DNA of 64,000 nt. Source: Raffaelea ambrosiae (taxonomy: Eukaryota; Ascomycota; Sordariomycetes; Ophiostomatales; Ophiostomataceae). Location of the stretch: assembly GCA_002778195.1 (NCBI GenBank), contig PCDI01000009.1, positions 1,266,725 through 1,330,724 on the forward strand, in the 5' to 3' direction. This document shows, one piece after another, positions 40,168 to 49,877 of this stretch. The notes beneath the pieces are model-generated. The model saw nothing but the letters and a program-made list of their open reading frames with translations, was not told the DNA's origin and made no database searches. Position 1 is the stretch's first letter. The number at the start of each line of letters is the position of its first letter. Made by a program: the position numbers and the translations under genes.

Positions 40168-40358
40168 ATAAAAGGCATCGATATAACGAAGACCTTTTAC
40201 CCTTTTTTTTAAAAAGGGGATAAGATTTAGTTGTGTAATCTACGAGACCTTACCTTTATTAATAAGATACTTTTATTTTTTATAATTCTTTACTTAATTA
40301 TAAGTACCACTTTAATATTTTTATAATTCTTTATTTAATTATAAGTATAGCTTTAACA
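40168..40358 (+). repeat. Family A LTR fragment, plus orientation (A6)
   Basis: It matches the last 150 bp or so of the family A LTR (block GGGGATAAGATTTAGTTGTG at about 40215). The final 40 bp or so, TATAATTCTTTA...AAGTA..ACTTTAATA, is repeated once more and ends at 40358. It is the last recognisable sizeable transposon sequence before normal DNA. A tiny further scrap of the LTR end may lie at about 40425-40455. Confidence 0.65.
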
Positions 40359-40791
40359 CTTTATTAATATATAAAGGGAGAAGGTGGAGGCGAAGGTAGA
40401 GACGAAGCCGCGTGTTCAAGTTAGCTCGCGATATTTTTATAAATAACTTTATAAAGCTCTTTTAAATAGCGAGAAAGCGTTAAACGAAGATTTTACGCGA
40501 TTTTTATATATTTATATTATTACGTTTATAGCTTTACGGAGTGTTTTATTATTAACTCGTTTAATATTATTAATTTCTCTTATTTATACCCTTAAAACTT
40601 TAATATTAACAAAGCTGTTAACTCTGTCTTACGGGTTATAATACCGGGATATCCCTTTCGTCTCTCGGCTATTGGCGCTATTGAAGAGCTGCTCGTCGAG
40701 GGTTTTATTCCCTTCCGTAACTACCTGATTAACCTAGAAAAGACAGCCAACTAACTCCTTTATTAAAAACCCACCGTAGCTCCTTCAAGGT
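40359..40791. other. Composition border, no gene
   Basis: Over about 400 bp the sequence passes from RIP-type AT-rich DNA to GC-rich coding-type DNA. No open reading frame or RNA gene is seen. The piece at 40680-40760 is mixed and unidentified. Confidence 0.6.
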
Positions 40792-42440
40792 GGCGGTGGT
40801 GTGCCTGGTCGGCAGGGGGTTCTCTATAACACGGGCGACCTGGTTCGATATAATAACGAGGGTGCTTTGATTTTTGTCGGGCGGAAGGATGCGGCGGTCA
40901 AAGTCCGTGGTCACCGCATCGAGCTTAGCGAGGTCGAGCACCACCTCCGAGAGTGTATTCCATCGGTCGACATGGTGGCTGCCGAACTCGTCATGTTCAA
41001 GGGCAACGAATCGTCCGGATCCGTGCCGAGGCCGGACCGTCGTGTCCATCGGGGGCGGCTTCTTTGCCGACCAGGTGGGCCACAAACACAGATCGGCCCA
41101 GGACCTGCCGCGTGCGGATCCTGCCTCGACCGCCTACATCTTGTTCACTTCTGGCAGCACGGCTACGCCCAAGGGAGTGACAATCCCACACCGCGCGCAG
41201 AGCTCGAGCACCACCTACCACGGGCACGTCGTCGGCATGGCCAAGGAGACGAGGACGTGCCAGTTTTCGTCGTACACCTTTGGCGCGTGCATCATGGAGA
41301 TCTTCACGACGCTGCTGCACGGAGGGCTGCATCTGCATCCACTCGGACCGTAGCCGCATGAATGAGCTCGATTCTAGCATCGCGTCCATGGTGGCCAATA
41401 CTGCCTTCTTTACGCCAACCGTCGCGCGGTCCCTCGACCCTACCAAGGTTCCACGGCACACCGTCGTCCTTGGCGGCGAGCGAACAGCCCATTCCCACTT
41501 TACGCGATGGGGCAGGCACACGAGGTGCATCAACGGCTACGGGCCTGCCGAGTGTACCGTCTTCTGCGTCATCAACGTCGTCGACAACCAGGACCAGCAC
41601 GTCGAAGGCTCTGTCATTGGCCGGGCCGTGGGATCCGTCTCCTGGGTCTGTCTGGCAGACAAGAGCGACCAGTTGGCGCCCATTGGCGCTGCTGACGAGC
41701 TCCACGTGGAGGGCCCGACGATATCCGTGGGGTATGCCAACAACGAGGCCCAAACCTCGCAGGCCTTCGTGCAAGACCTGTCGTTTTTGCTGCGCGGAGG
41801 TTTGGGATTACCGGTGTGCCGCGGCTGTCTATACAAGACAGGCGACCTAGTCAAGTACGACGCAGCAGGCAACTGTGTACCTCGGCAGGAAGGATACGCA
41901 GGTCAAGATTCGCGGCCAGCGCCTCGAGCTGGGGGAGGTCGAGCACCGCATCCGTGAATGCCTCACCGGGGTGAGCACCAGGGTAAGCGCTGTGGCAGCC
42001 GAGGTGATTACTCCCAAACACGACAGCTCCACGCTTATACCGGCCGCCTATGTTGTCCTGCACGATGATGATGATGCCGATGACGGCGCTGGTGAAGACC
42101 TCGCAGATCCCACAGGAGCGCGCGTAGCGGCCATCTCGTCCGAGATCAAGGACGCCCTCGCCGACCGACTTCCGTCTTACATGATCCCCTCCGTCTTCAT
42201 CCAGCTTCCGTGGATTCCACTCAACTCGTCCAGCAAGATCGACCGCAAACAACTCCGCGACATGGGGCCCAAGTTCTCGATCCAGCACCTGAGAGTCGCT
42301 CCACTGACAGCGGCCACAAGAAAAGCCCAACGACGGCGGCGAGAAAGGCGCTGCAGCAGGGCGTCAACGTCGATGCATTCCTGTCTCGCTTTTTGTCGCT
42401 GATCAAGAATCTGCAGCCACCTTCAATCATGTCCGCATGA
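40792..42440 (+). pseudogene. Non-ribosomal peptide synthetase remnant: two fused partial adenylation domains
   Basis: The first part (40801-41000) encodes the end of an adenylation (A) domain: core motif A7 (YNTGDLV) and A8 ([20 protein letters not shown]). It then jumps to a second A domain: A3 at about 41140-41180 ([16 protein letters not shown]), A4-type [13 protein letters not shown] at about 41265, NTAFFTPTVA at about 41400, A5 GYGPAECTV at about 41537, A7 (YKTGDLVKY) at about 41830, A8 (GRKDTQVKIRGQRLELGEVE) at about 41885, and A10 (LPSYMIPS, NSSSKIDRK) at about 42165-42245. A thiolation-domain start may follow. The reading frame changes at least four times (near 41000, 41330, 41870 and 42300) and a stop falls near 41351. 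The A1-A6 part of the first domain and the thiolation/condensation domains expected between modules are missing. In an intact gene these domains would activate amino acids. It borders the RIP block. The call as NRPS is firm; the original product is unknowable. Confidence 0.87.
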
Positions 42441-42741
42441 CTGGGGCATGTGGACACACTGTGGTGGGAGGGAGGGGGGGTAATAAGGGGAGTTAAAATG
42501 CTCTGCATTGCTGTGCACTCCAGAAAGTTACGTAGTATCATCACGAAACTCGCTACGGTGCACTTTCTTCACACTTTTCTGATGTAATCAATATTAATCG
42601 ATATAAAAGCGAAGACAAGAAAACAGACACTCTAGTTTGAACAAATACATCATCTTCTCAGTAGTCGGGGCCTGAGTTGACGCAAGAAGTGAAATTAAAC
42701 CCAATATAAACTCCATGAACACCCATCCTCGTCCGCGTGGC
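42441..42741. other. Intergenic, nothing recognised
   Basis: About 300 bp between the NRPS remnant and the 3' end of the ADP-ribosyltransferase-like gene, with a G-rich run at about 42465-42490. No gene seen. Confidence 0.6.
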
Positions 42742-43877
42742 TCAAGGTTTCCATCCCCTCCGGGTGTACATAATAAGCCCAACCGGCACAATAGCGTCCT
42801 CCCGGTAGACAACTACCTCTGAGTATTCGACGGCACCGCCTTTGTCTTTGGTGACTGCTTGAACCTATTGCACAGAGGAATTGTCAATGGCGGTTTGTCT
42901 CGCCGAGTTTCGGCCAGGGAGGTGCTACATACAGCATTGTATCCAAGATCGGGGGTTGTACGACTGGGCTCGGCCCGGTATAGGTGCTGGGGTCGATTGC
43001 ATACCACTCGGCATAGTAAAATGGCATGTTGACGTGAGTTCATGTGGTAGTTCATGGCGTAATTGTCCGCCTCTTGGGATAGAGGGTTAGTCGAAAAATC
43101 CATGTCAGTTTCGGAAGCAATTCGACTTACTGGACGAGACTGGCGTTGAGTAGATGCCGGGTCCAAACATCCTCACGGTTGCTTGAGAGTTAGCATTCTC
43201 ACGTGCATCTGCAACAGCAGGAACTGGTAGCTTACCAGAGGGGGTGATCCTAAACGAGTCTCGGAATATGCTGCAGATATTACACTCGCTCTTTCGACAG
43301 AGCCGACCAACACTCTCTCCGATGGGGCAAGCCCGACGGGTGCCATGAAAGAGGTACCGTACATGGGCCTCGTCGCTGACGGATGGAAGTGTTAGCCTTG
43401 TGCATAACAAGGAAGAACATAATTTGCACGCATCCACGATGACTTGCCTGCCTGATATTGGGATTGGGTGACGCTGGGACCTTCTTTTCAGGCGGTCTAC
43501 GTCGCTAGTGGGTAGGATGTAGAGTGCTCGCATCTTGGCCGATTTGTCTTTATGACGCCAGCCATCCTCGAACAGTTTCTTGGCTACCCCCAAAAAATAC
43601 GTGTTAGGGACAGGTATGCTGGTGGACAAGATCAGGAAAAGACAATAGTTCCCGGGAGTACTTGCCAACGAGATACCGAGGATCTGTTTTAGTTACGAGA
43701 ATAAGGTCCTGCAGCAGCAGTATGAGAATTTGACAAAAGAAAAAGAAAAGAAAAGAAAAAAAAAAAAAAACCGGTGAAAGGCGTAGGACGACATCATACC
43801 TGGCGGCTGCTTGGCATTTGTTTGGATCCAACCGGCCTCTGGACGGCACTGGAAACTGGTCTCGGCACAGGACCCAT
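42742..43877 (-). CDS. PARP-fold ADP-ribosyltransferase-like protein, multi-exon
   Basis: Spliced reading gives a PARP catalytic fold: LFHGT (about 43350), a Cys-rich segment (SECNICSIFRDSF), then GPGIYST, SSSKADNYAMN, and SEVVVYREDAIVPVGLIMY near the end. His, Tyr and Glu of the H-Y-E triad are all in place, so NAD-dependent ADP-ribosyl transfer is plausible; targets unknown. Introns I can place: 42865-42932, 43073-43130, 43182-43235, 43376-43447 (GC-AG type, donor GCAAGT, branch GGCTAACAC) and 43709-43799. One more intron or a frameshift lies near 43600-43640 and could not be resolved, so the N-terminal half is provisional. Start chosen at the ATG at 43877, the only one giving an open first exon into 43800; stop TGA at 42742-42744. 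Its 3' end faces the NRPS remnant. Family call fairly sure; whether intact is not proven. Confidence 0.78.
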
Positions 43878-45405
43878 TTCGTCGACCGACCTACAGCTCT
43901 TGGAAGCCCGTGGCCTCTTTGGCTTTCTCCTTCGACTTGGACTCAGTGCTGGCACGAACGGGGTAAGAAAGGGGCCAGGCCGAGATCAGGCAAAGCGGGT
44001 ATGTTGAGAGTCTGAAGCAAATTCATTGTCCCAGAGAAATGTCGGGGCGGGAGTCTTTTTAAAAGTTCTTGAGGGCTCGATTAGCTTCTTTGTATCTGGG
44101 GATTTGGTTTGGGTTCGAACAGGGCTGCGAGCTGGGAAGCCAGTACACCAGCACAGGGGCAAAATGAGCCAAAGCATGAATGCTACGAGCCAGTGGCATT
44201 ATCACATCGATGATAACCGGACCCATTCAGGGCGCAAAGGATTCGGGGGAGATGGGGCTGGCTGCTGGCTAAGGTCATGCCCCCCTGTACAGCTACCTTT
44301 TGCAGGTACAGACTCATCCATGGACTCTTATTCCGCCCAACGTGGCGGGTCTTCCGAAATGGCGGGAAGACAAGTGTAGACAAGTGCAGGGGGGGGGGCA
44401 GCCCAAACACGACAAAGCCAAAGCGCAAGACTGTGGGATCCAACCAAAAACCACCCAAAAATACACATCACGGCGGGTCCAGAGGCGGCCAGCGCCATGG
44501 GTTGCCAGGACGTATCTCGTGGACGACTCAACCAAAGGTCAGGCGCCATCTGGCTGGGGCTACGATACAAGGCCAGCACACCCCGGAAGTCATCCGTGGT
44601 CTCCTGCCTGATTATTGAATTCTGATCAATGGGAGGCTGAACCAGTCTTTTTGCCAGAGGTTAGTGGGGCAGCTGCGCAGTGAGTTGCGCAGTGGGAGAC
44701 CCGTCAATGGCGATGCAAGAATGGGCAAGGGGTGCAGAGAATAGGCCAAAGCGCGGTTGGTTGGGCATCGATGACCTTATTGGGAATAACAGGTGTCCCA
44801 ATTCCGCCCTGTCGCTGGCCTGCTAACTGGCCGCCATCCGACACTTTCACCTGTCGGTGAGCGTGCCTAATGAGTCACCAGAAGCCACGAAGACCATTCA
44901 CAAAAATGGGGCACTTGGTGGAGGAGCAACGTGAACAGGGCTGGGATGTGCATTCGTCAAATTTATTGCGCCGAGACGCAATTAACTGACTAGTTAGTTG
45001 CTTGCGCCCAAACGGGCCAAAACACCCAAGCCAAAAAGGACAAAAAAAACCCTCCCAGAAAGTGAAAAAACCCAAACGAAAAGATAGAAACCCCAAAGTC
45101 GAGAGAAAATACACACCCCGAAACCAAGAAAACAGCCTCGGTGAAGGTAGCGTGGGTGTACGCCGTAAGCTGTGGTGGGTGGACGAGGCTGGCAAATGCC
45201 GTTTCGGCTTGTCAAAGTCTGTGGAAGAGTTGCCACCCAACCATACCACGTGACTAGACACAGCCGACCCACTAAAATTTTCAAACTGGATTTTTGGGGG
45301 CGAATTATGCCAGAGAACCTTTACGCTGATCTTCCCACACAAACGAGAACACGCTTCGACAGACACGCAGAATACGGAGAACAAGCATTACCACAGTCAA
45401 ATAAC
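43878..45405. other. Intergenic, promoters of two divergent genes
   Basis: About 1.5 kb between the ADP-ribosyltransferase-like gene (-) and RPB12 (+). Small open frames on both strands show no family signature and overlap one another. Contains a G run at about 44390-44398 and a nearly T-free A/C/G stretch at about 45005-45130 upstream of RPB12. Confidence 0.55.
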
Positions 45406-45749
45406 ATGGCATCCCGCGAACAGTACGTCGTTCCTCAGGCTTCCGGCCAAAGTCAGGGGTTTTCCGCGCCGAAGGCCTACTCCAACGACGTTTCGGAGGG
45501 CGCACAGATCAACTACCTGTGCGCCGACTGTGGCATCAAGAACACGCTGCGCCGGCAAGACCCTATTCGCTGCAGGGAATGCGGAGGGCGTGTGCTGTAC
45601 AAGCAGCGCACCAAGAGGTTAGTGCTGCCATGGCATGACCTTGGCAACCAGAGAAGAGACCAGAGAAGAGACCAGAGAAGAGACCAGAGAAGAGACCAGA
45701 GATGCTGACGTAGACGGGAAACAGAATGGTCCAGTTCGAGGCGAGATGA
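45406..45749 (+). CDS. RPB12: RNA polymerases I, II and III shared subunit RPB12 (RPABC4)
   Basis: Join of 45406-45617 and 45725-45749; 78 residues (the yeast protein has 70). It is the small zinc-binding subunit common to the three nuclear RNA polymerases. The core reads NYLCADCGIKN, then RCRECGGRVLYKQRTKR, with the paired C-x2-C motifs that bind zinc. Exon 1 stops after the AG of an Arg codon. The intron (45618-45724, donor GTTAGT, branch GCTGACG) removes the 12-bp repeats, and exon 2 supplies only MVQFEAR and the stop; that tail matches the conserved C-terminus of the family. Start: the ATG at 45406 gives a short N-terminal extension like other fungal orthologues. An upstream in-frame ATG at 45307 exists but would add an unlikely leader. 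Confidence 0.95.
45649..45703 (+). repeat. 12-bp tandem repeat in the RPB12 intron
   Basis: The unit CAGAGAAGAGAC occurs four times in a row (45649-45696) plus a partial copy. It is fully inside the intron, between the donor and the branch site. Read through without splicing it encodes RRDQ repeats, which do not belong to the protein. Confidence 0.9.
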
Positions 45750-46143
45750 CGCTTGCGACAACGGGCTCACGAATACAGCCAAGTGACATACAGGCTAGCG
45801 TGGAGGTACAAGGCAGCAACAGTAGGCTGACAGCAGGACTGTTGTAAAGGCACGAAGAGCGGCATGGCAGACGGCTGTGCTAGCCGAGGACAGGCTTCCT
45901 CCCAGAGCATACCCACTTTGACCACGCAGACTTAATATGCTTTTTTCTTCTTCTTCCCGTCCCCTTCTGGACCAAGCGGATAGAACGGTGCCACAGGAAA
46001 GGCACAGCTGCATCAAGTTCTTCTAGCTAGCAGCAACAATTTTGAAGGCATTAGGTATCTAGAGCAATGTCTATTGAAACAAATACAATTATCAGGTCGC
46101 ATTAAACAAACACCATCGGCCCCGCGCGAAGAATCGTTCCCTG

Positions 46144-47408
46144 CTACCGCTGCGTATGTAAATATTTGGCGAAGCTGGCGTTGTCTGATGTCAGGTCTCT
46201 CTGATCCATCAGTGCAGCTTCATAACGAGACTGGAGCCCCTCGCGGTCGTACTCATCGTCGGGGTCCATGTCGTCGTCATCGTCATCATCATCATTATCC
46301 TCGCCCTCATCGTCGATATCGTTATCTTCGTCGTCTTCCGCATCGCTGCCGGTGCCCCGTTTGGACCCAGCGGCCTTTTTGTCGCCTGACTTGAAATCCA
46401 ACCCCTTCATCATCTTGTCCAGCTCCTTCTGCCGCGTCGCCTGCTTCGCCTCCTCCCTCTCATGCCTCCGCTTCTCCAGCTCCGGCTGATAGTCCCGCAT
46501 AAACTCCTCTGCCTTTTCCTGCACAGAAACGAAGAAGTCCTCTACACCATCTCCAGTCATGGAGCTGACCCCAACAACACTCAGGTGGGCGTAAAACTCC
46601 TCCAGCATCATGCTCATGCTGTTGAGCAGGCTACCCATGTAACCGCTGCCGCCCATGCTGTCACCACCCTCCACTCCACCGAACGCATTTCTATCCTCAT
46701 CTTCCCGCAATGCTGCCTGGAAAGCATCAAAGTCCGTCATCCACTCCTTGGCAAAGCTGGCGTCCTTGATATCCGTCTTATTAAACACCAATATCATTGG
46801 AAGCTTGGTCTTGTAGAGGATACTGCAGGCATAGAGCATGTTGCTCATGAATGTGCTGGTGCTCGCGGTCCGTGGAGTATCGATTATGTATGCGATAACG
46901 GTGGGGAAGGAAGAAGCCAAGGACTCAAGCAGAATAGTCCCGGATGCAGACCACACAAAGACCTCAATCTGCCCTGGGGTGTCCACTAGCACATGCTTGA
47001 TTGGCGGCTGACTTCCGGGTTGTGAGGGATCGACCTCGGTTCGCTTTTCCAAGAGGTGTAGAATCTGGTCCACCTTGGTGGAAAACAGGTTGAGGGACGT
47101 CAAGATGCCGCCGTTCGGCCCCAGGTTGTACTGCTTCATGACTTCTTTGTAGTTCACGCTGTCGCGAATATCAATATTGGAGTCGAAGGGGACATTGAGA
47201 ACGGCGGGATCGAGGTTGATAACATAAGGCGGCTCTTTCTTGCCGTGGAGGTAGGCATTAATGCGTTGCATGAAGGTTGTCTTGCCAGAGCCTAGCTAGG
47301 AGTCAGTGGGATTCCAGCTCTGCCCGAGAGAGGCCACAATATTGGCTTACCTGCCATCCCCACGCACACGATAGCCACGGGCTTCTTTGATTCTGAATCA
47401 GAAGCCAT
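46144..47408 (-). CDS. GPN1: GPN-loop GTPase GPN1 (NPA3/XAB1)
   Basis: Complement of join(46144-47291, 47351-47408); 401 residues (yeast Npa3 has 385). It is a cytoplasmic GTPase needed for assembly and nuclear import of RNA polymerase II. The 58-nt first exon encodes [20 protein letters not shown]; splicing (intron 47292-47350, donor GTAAGC, acceptor CTAG) completes the P-loop GMAGSGKTTF. Further motifs: the family-specific GPN loop (YNLGPNGG), the switch region [10 protein letters not shown], and the guanine-specificity motif FNKTDI. The C-terminal third is highly charged, with a long Asp/Glu run (about residues 340-370), as is common in fungal members. It is divergent from CWF19 with about 275 bp between starts, so the two may share a promoter. 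Fits well with RPB12 next door, though that is probably chance. Confidence 0.95.
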
Positions 47409-47684
47409 CTTCTCACAGCTGTTTTGTCACTGCCCGTCGAGGAGAAACTGAATGTCGAGGTCCAGAGAGAGTGATAGTGGGTGGGGTGAAAAGTTGGATT
47501 TACAGTGAGTGTGGCTTACATAATGCAGCCATGACGTAAAAAAACAGCGAACGGTTAGGTTGGAGCGAAGTACTAAATATCAAAACGTAGTTAGTTAGCG
47601 GGATCAGAACAGGGGTGCACGCAGAGCTTCTCCAAGCTGCAGCACAAAGGTCCGCGATTTTTTTCCACCTTCGCTTCCAGCAGC
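47409..47684. promoter_or_regulatory. Bidirectional promoter region between GPN1 and CWF19
   Basis: Only 276 bp separate the two start codons, so both promoters must lie here or overlap the genes. No clear TATA box or named factor site was recognised. Confidence 0.5.
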
Positions 47685-49877
47685 ATGGATGGCCTAGCAG
47701 AATTTGAAAAGGCTTTGTCCCAGGAGAAAGCGGAGCGCGAAAAGGACAAGCACCGTCACCGGCATCATCGCCACCATCACCACCACCACCACGACGGACA
47801 CGAGTCTTCACATGACGGTCATAACGGGCGAGAAAACAGAGACAAAGGAAGAGACAGAGACCGAGACAGAGACAGGGATCGCAGAAGAAATCGACGTGAA
47901 ATAGAGGGTGATTTCGCAGAGAAAGAGGAACACCGCCGACACACTTCACGACGCGAATATTCAGACGAAGGTGACCACCAGAGCAAACGTCCACGGCGAT
48001 CAAAGAGCGACGCAGATAAAAAAGACGGTGGAAAGAATGGAGATGATGGACATGATGGACGCAAAGGGGGTTATATTGAAAGAGAGGAGGTGCCTGACCG
48101 GCAGGAGGAGCTTTCCGCGAACAAACAGCCCCTTGTTCGAGATTCCTGGATGACCGCCCCTTCCGCGCTCGATATCGACTACATCCACCGACAAAAGAAG
48201 GAAGACAGTGTTCCTAAAAAACGCGATACGAAACATGTAGTATCATCAAGAGAGCTCAACAGCGAAGCACTGCAGCAGCTAAACGACGGAAAGGCGATTG
48301 GCGAACTCAGCCTTCCTACGCAACGAGCGCCAGATTATACCTTTGGCGACGAAGGATCACAGTGGCGGATGACAAAGCTCAGTGGAGTCTACACAGTAGC
48401 AGAACAGACAGGCCGGTCGGTCGATGAGATTGCAGTGGAAAGATACGGCAGCATGCAGGAGTTTGATGACGCTCGGGAAGAGAAAGAAGAGTTGGAACGA
48501 AGGAGGCTCTATGGTCCCGGATACTCGACCAAGTCGCAGCCTACCGGGGAGCTCTACCACCAGCGGACGCAAGAAGAACAGAGGAACACCGGCGATGAGG
48601 GCCAATCTGGACGAGACAGTGTGCCCCAGGATCGGCCTGCCGTATCAGCGGAAAGCCATAGCGGTGCAGCCGTGGACCAGACGACTCTCAATCGCATGCG
48701 AGCGCAGCTGATGAAGGCTAAACTTCAAAAGTCGCCTGATGTCGCGAAGCTGGAGGCAGCATACAACCAGGCCATGACTGCGACTGCTTCGTCAGGGCAG
48801 AGCAGTGCCGCCACGGAAAAGGCAGTGGTGCTGGATGCCACACATAACCGCATGCTTGCTGGCCCTCGCGGGGAGGTCAAGGCAGTAGAGACAGGCAGGG
48901 GCAGGAAACGCGGCCTGGTGGAGGCGAACGAGGACATGTCGATCGACGACATGTTGCGGGAGGAACGGCGCACGCGTGGGCAAGCAGGTGGGGAAGGTAT
49001 GCGGCTGGCCGAGCGCATTGCGAAGGACGCAAAGTTCGACGACGACCTGGACTATCTCGACGAGAACGCGGAAAAGCTGGCCAAGAGGGTGCACAAATCG
49101 GAGGCCAATCTGAAAAACGTTGCCGTCCACGAGTTCACCAAGATGAACAAAATTTTGGAGAGCTGTCCCCTGTGTCACCACGAGGACCGCCGCCCACCAC
49201 TGGACCTGCCGCTTGCGCCGATCGTTTCGCTTGCGACCCGTGTCTTCCTGACACTGCCGACCGAGCCTGAGCTCACGGGCGCGGAAGGCGGGGCTGTCAT
49301 TGTGCCCATTGATCACCACACAAACCTGCTGGAGTGCAACGACGACGAGTGGGAGGAGATGCGCAACTTTATGAAGTCGTTGACAAGACTTTACCACGAC
49401 CAGGGCCGGGATGTTGTCTTCTATGAGAACGCCGCCGTACCCCAGCGCCGCATGCATGCCGCGCTCGTTGCCATGCCTATACCTTACGAACTGGGGGATA
49501 CGGCGCCGGCATTTTTCCGAGAGGCAATGCTGTCGGCGGATGAGGAGTGGAGCCAGCACAAGAAGATTATTGACACCGGGAAGCGGGCTCGCGAAGGCCT
49601 TGGGAAGATGGCGTTCAGGAGAAGCATCGCAAAGGAGATGCCGTATTTCCATGCGTGGTTCACACTGGATGGAGGGCTTGGGCATGTTGTGGAAGACGCA
49701 AGCCGGTGGCCCAAGGGCGACCTGTTTGCGCGCGAGATCGTCGGCGGCATGCTGGACGTGGATCCGAGCATCATCAAGCGCCAAGGCCGGTGGACTAGAG
49801 ATGATTCTCGCTTGGACGACTTCAAGCGGCGGTGGAGAAAATTTGACTGGACGAGGGTGTTAACGGAAGCGGCGTAA
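47685..49877 (+). CDS. cwf19: CWF19-like pre-mRNA splicing factor
   Basis: 730 residues, no intron needed. Members associate with the Cdc5/Prp19 spliceosome complex and are linked to late splicing or lariat turnover. Layout: a His-rich run (about residues 24-36), an Arg/Asp-repeat stretch (about 54-70), a long charged region with repeated KR clusters, then the two conserved C-terminal domains. CwfJ_C_1 starts around the Cys/His motif SCPLCHHE (about 491-499), continues with PIDHHTNL and ENAAVPQRRMHAAL, which resembles a HIT-type fold. CwfJ_C_2 covers about 615-725 and includes MPYFHAWFTLDGG and the REIVGGMLD block. The start ATG directly follows the shared promoter and gives a full-length protein. 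Comparable in length to fungal orthologues. Family assignment firm; the biochemical role is from homology. Confidence 0.94.
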   Translation: MDGLAEFEKALSQEKAEREKDKHRHRHHRHHHHHHHDGHESSHDGHNGRENRDKGRDRDRDRDRDRRRNRREIEGDFAEKEEHRRHTSRREYSDEGDHQSKRPRRSKSDADKKDGGKNGDDGHDGRKGGYIEREEVPDRQEELSANKQPLVRDSWMTAPSALDIDYIHRQKKEDSVPKKRDTKHVVSSRELNSEALQQLNDGKAIGELSLPTQRAPDYTFGDEGSQWRMTKLSGVYTVAEQTGRSVDEIAVERYGSMQEFDDAREEKEELERRRLYGPGYSTKSQPTGELYHQRTQEEQRNTGDEGQSGRDSVPQDRPAVSAESHSGAAVDQTTLNRMRAQLMKAKLQKSPDVAKLEAAYNQAMTATASSGQSSAATEKAVVLDATHNRMLAGPRGEVKAVETGRGRKRGLVEANEDMSIDDMLREERRTRGQAGGEGMRLAERIAKDAKFDDDLDYLDENAEKLAKRVHKSEANLKNVAVHEFTKMNKILESCPLCHHEDRRPPLDLPLAPIVSLATRVFLTLPTEPELTGAEGGAVIVPIDHHTNLLECNDDEWEEMRNFMKSLTRLYHDQGRDVVFYENAAVPQRRMHAALVAMPIPYELGDTAPAFFREAMLSADEEWSQHKKIIDTGKRAREGLGKMAFRRSIAKEMPYFHAWFTLDGGLGHVVEDASRWPKGDLFAREIVGGMLDVDPSIIKRQGRWTRDDSRLDDFKRRWRKFDWTRVLTEAA

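Noticed and set aside
1..40400. CRISPR array, phage or bacterial origin for the repeated AT-rich DNA
   Set aside because: Repeats are long LTR retroelement copies with reverse transcriptase and RIP changes, not short spaced direct repeats.
44105..44125. GGGTTCGAAC stretch resembling a tRNA B box
   Set aside because: No A box at the right spacing and no cloverleaf pairing found.
44026..44620. Overlapping open frames on both strands between the PARP-like gene and RPB12
   Set aside because: No motifs, no splice-supported structure, and mutual overlap; likely chance in GC-rich DNA.
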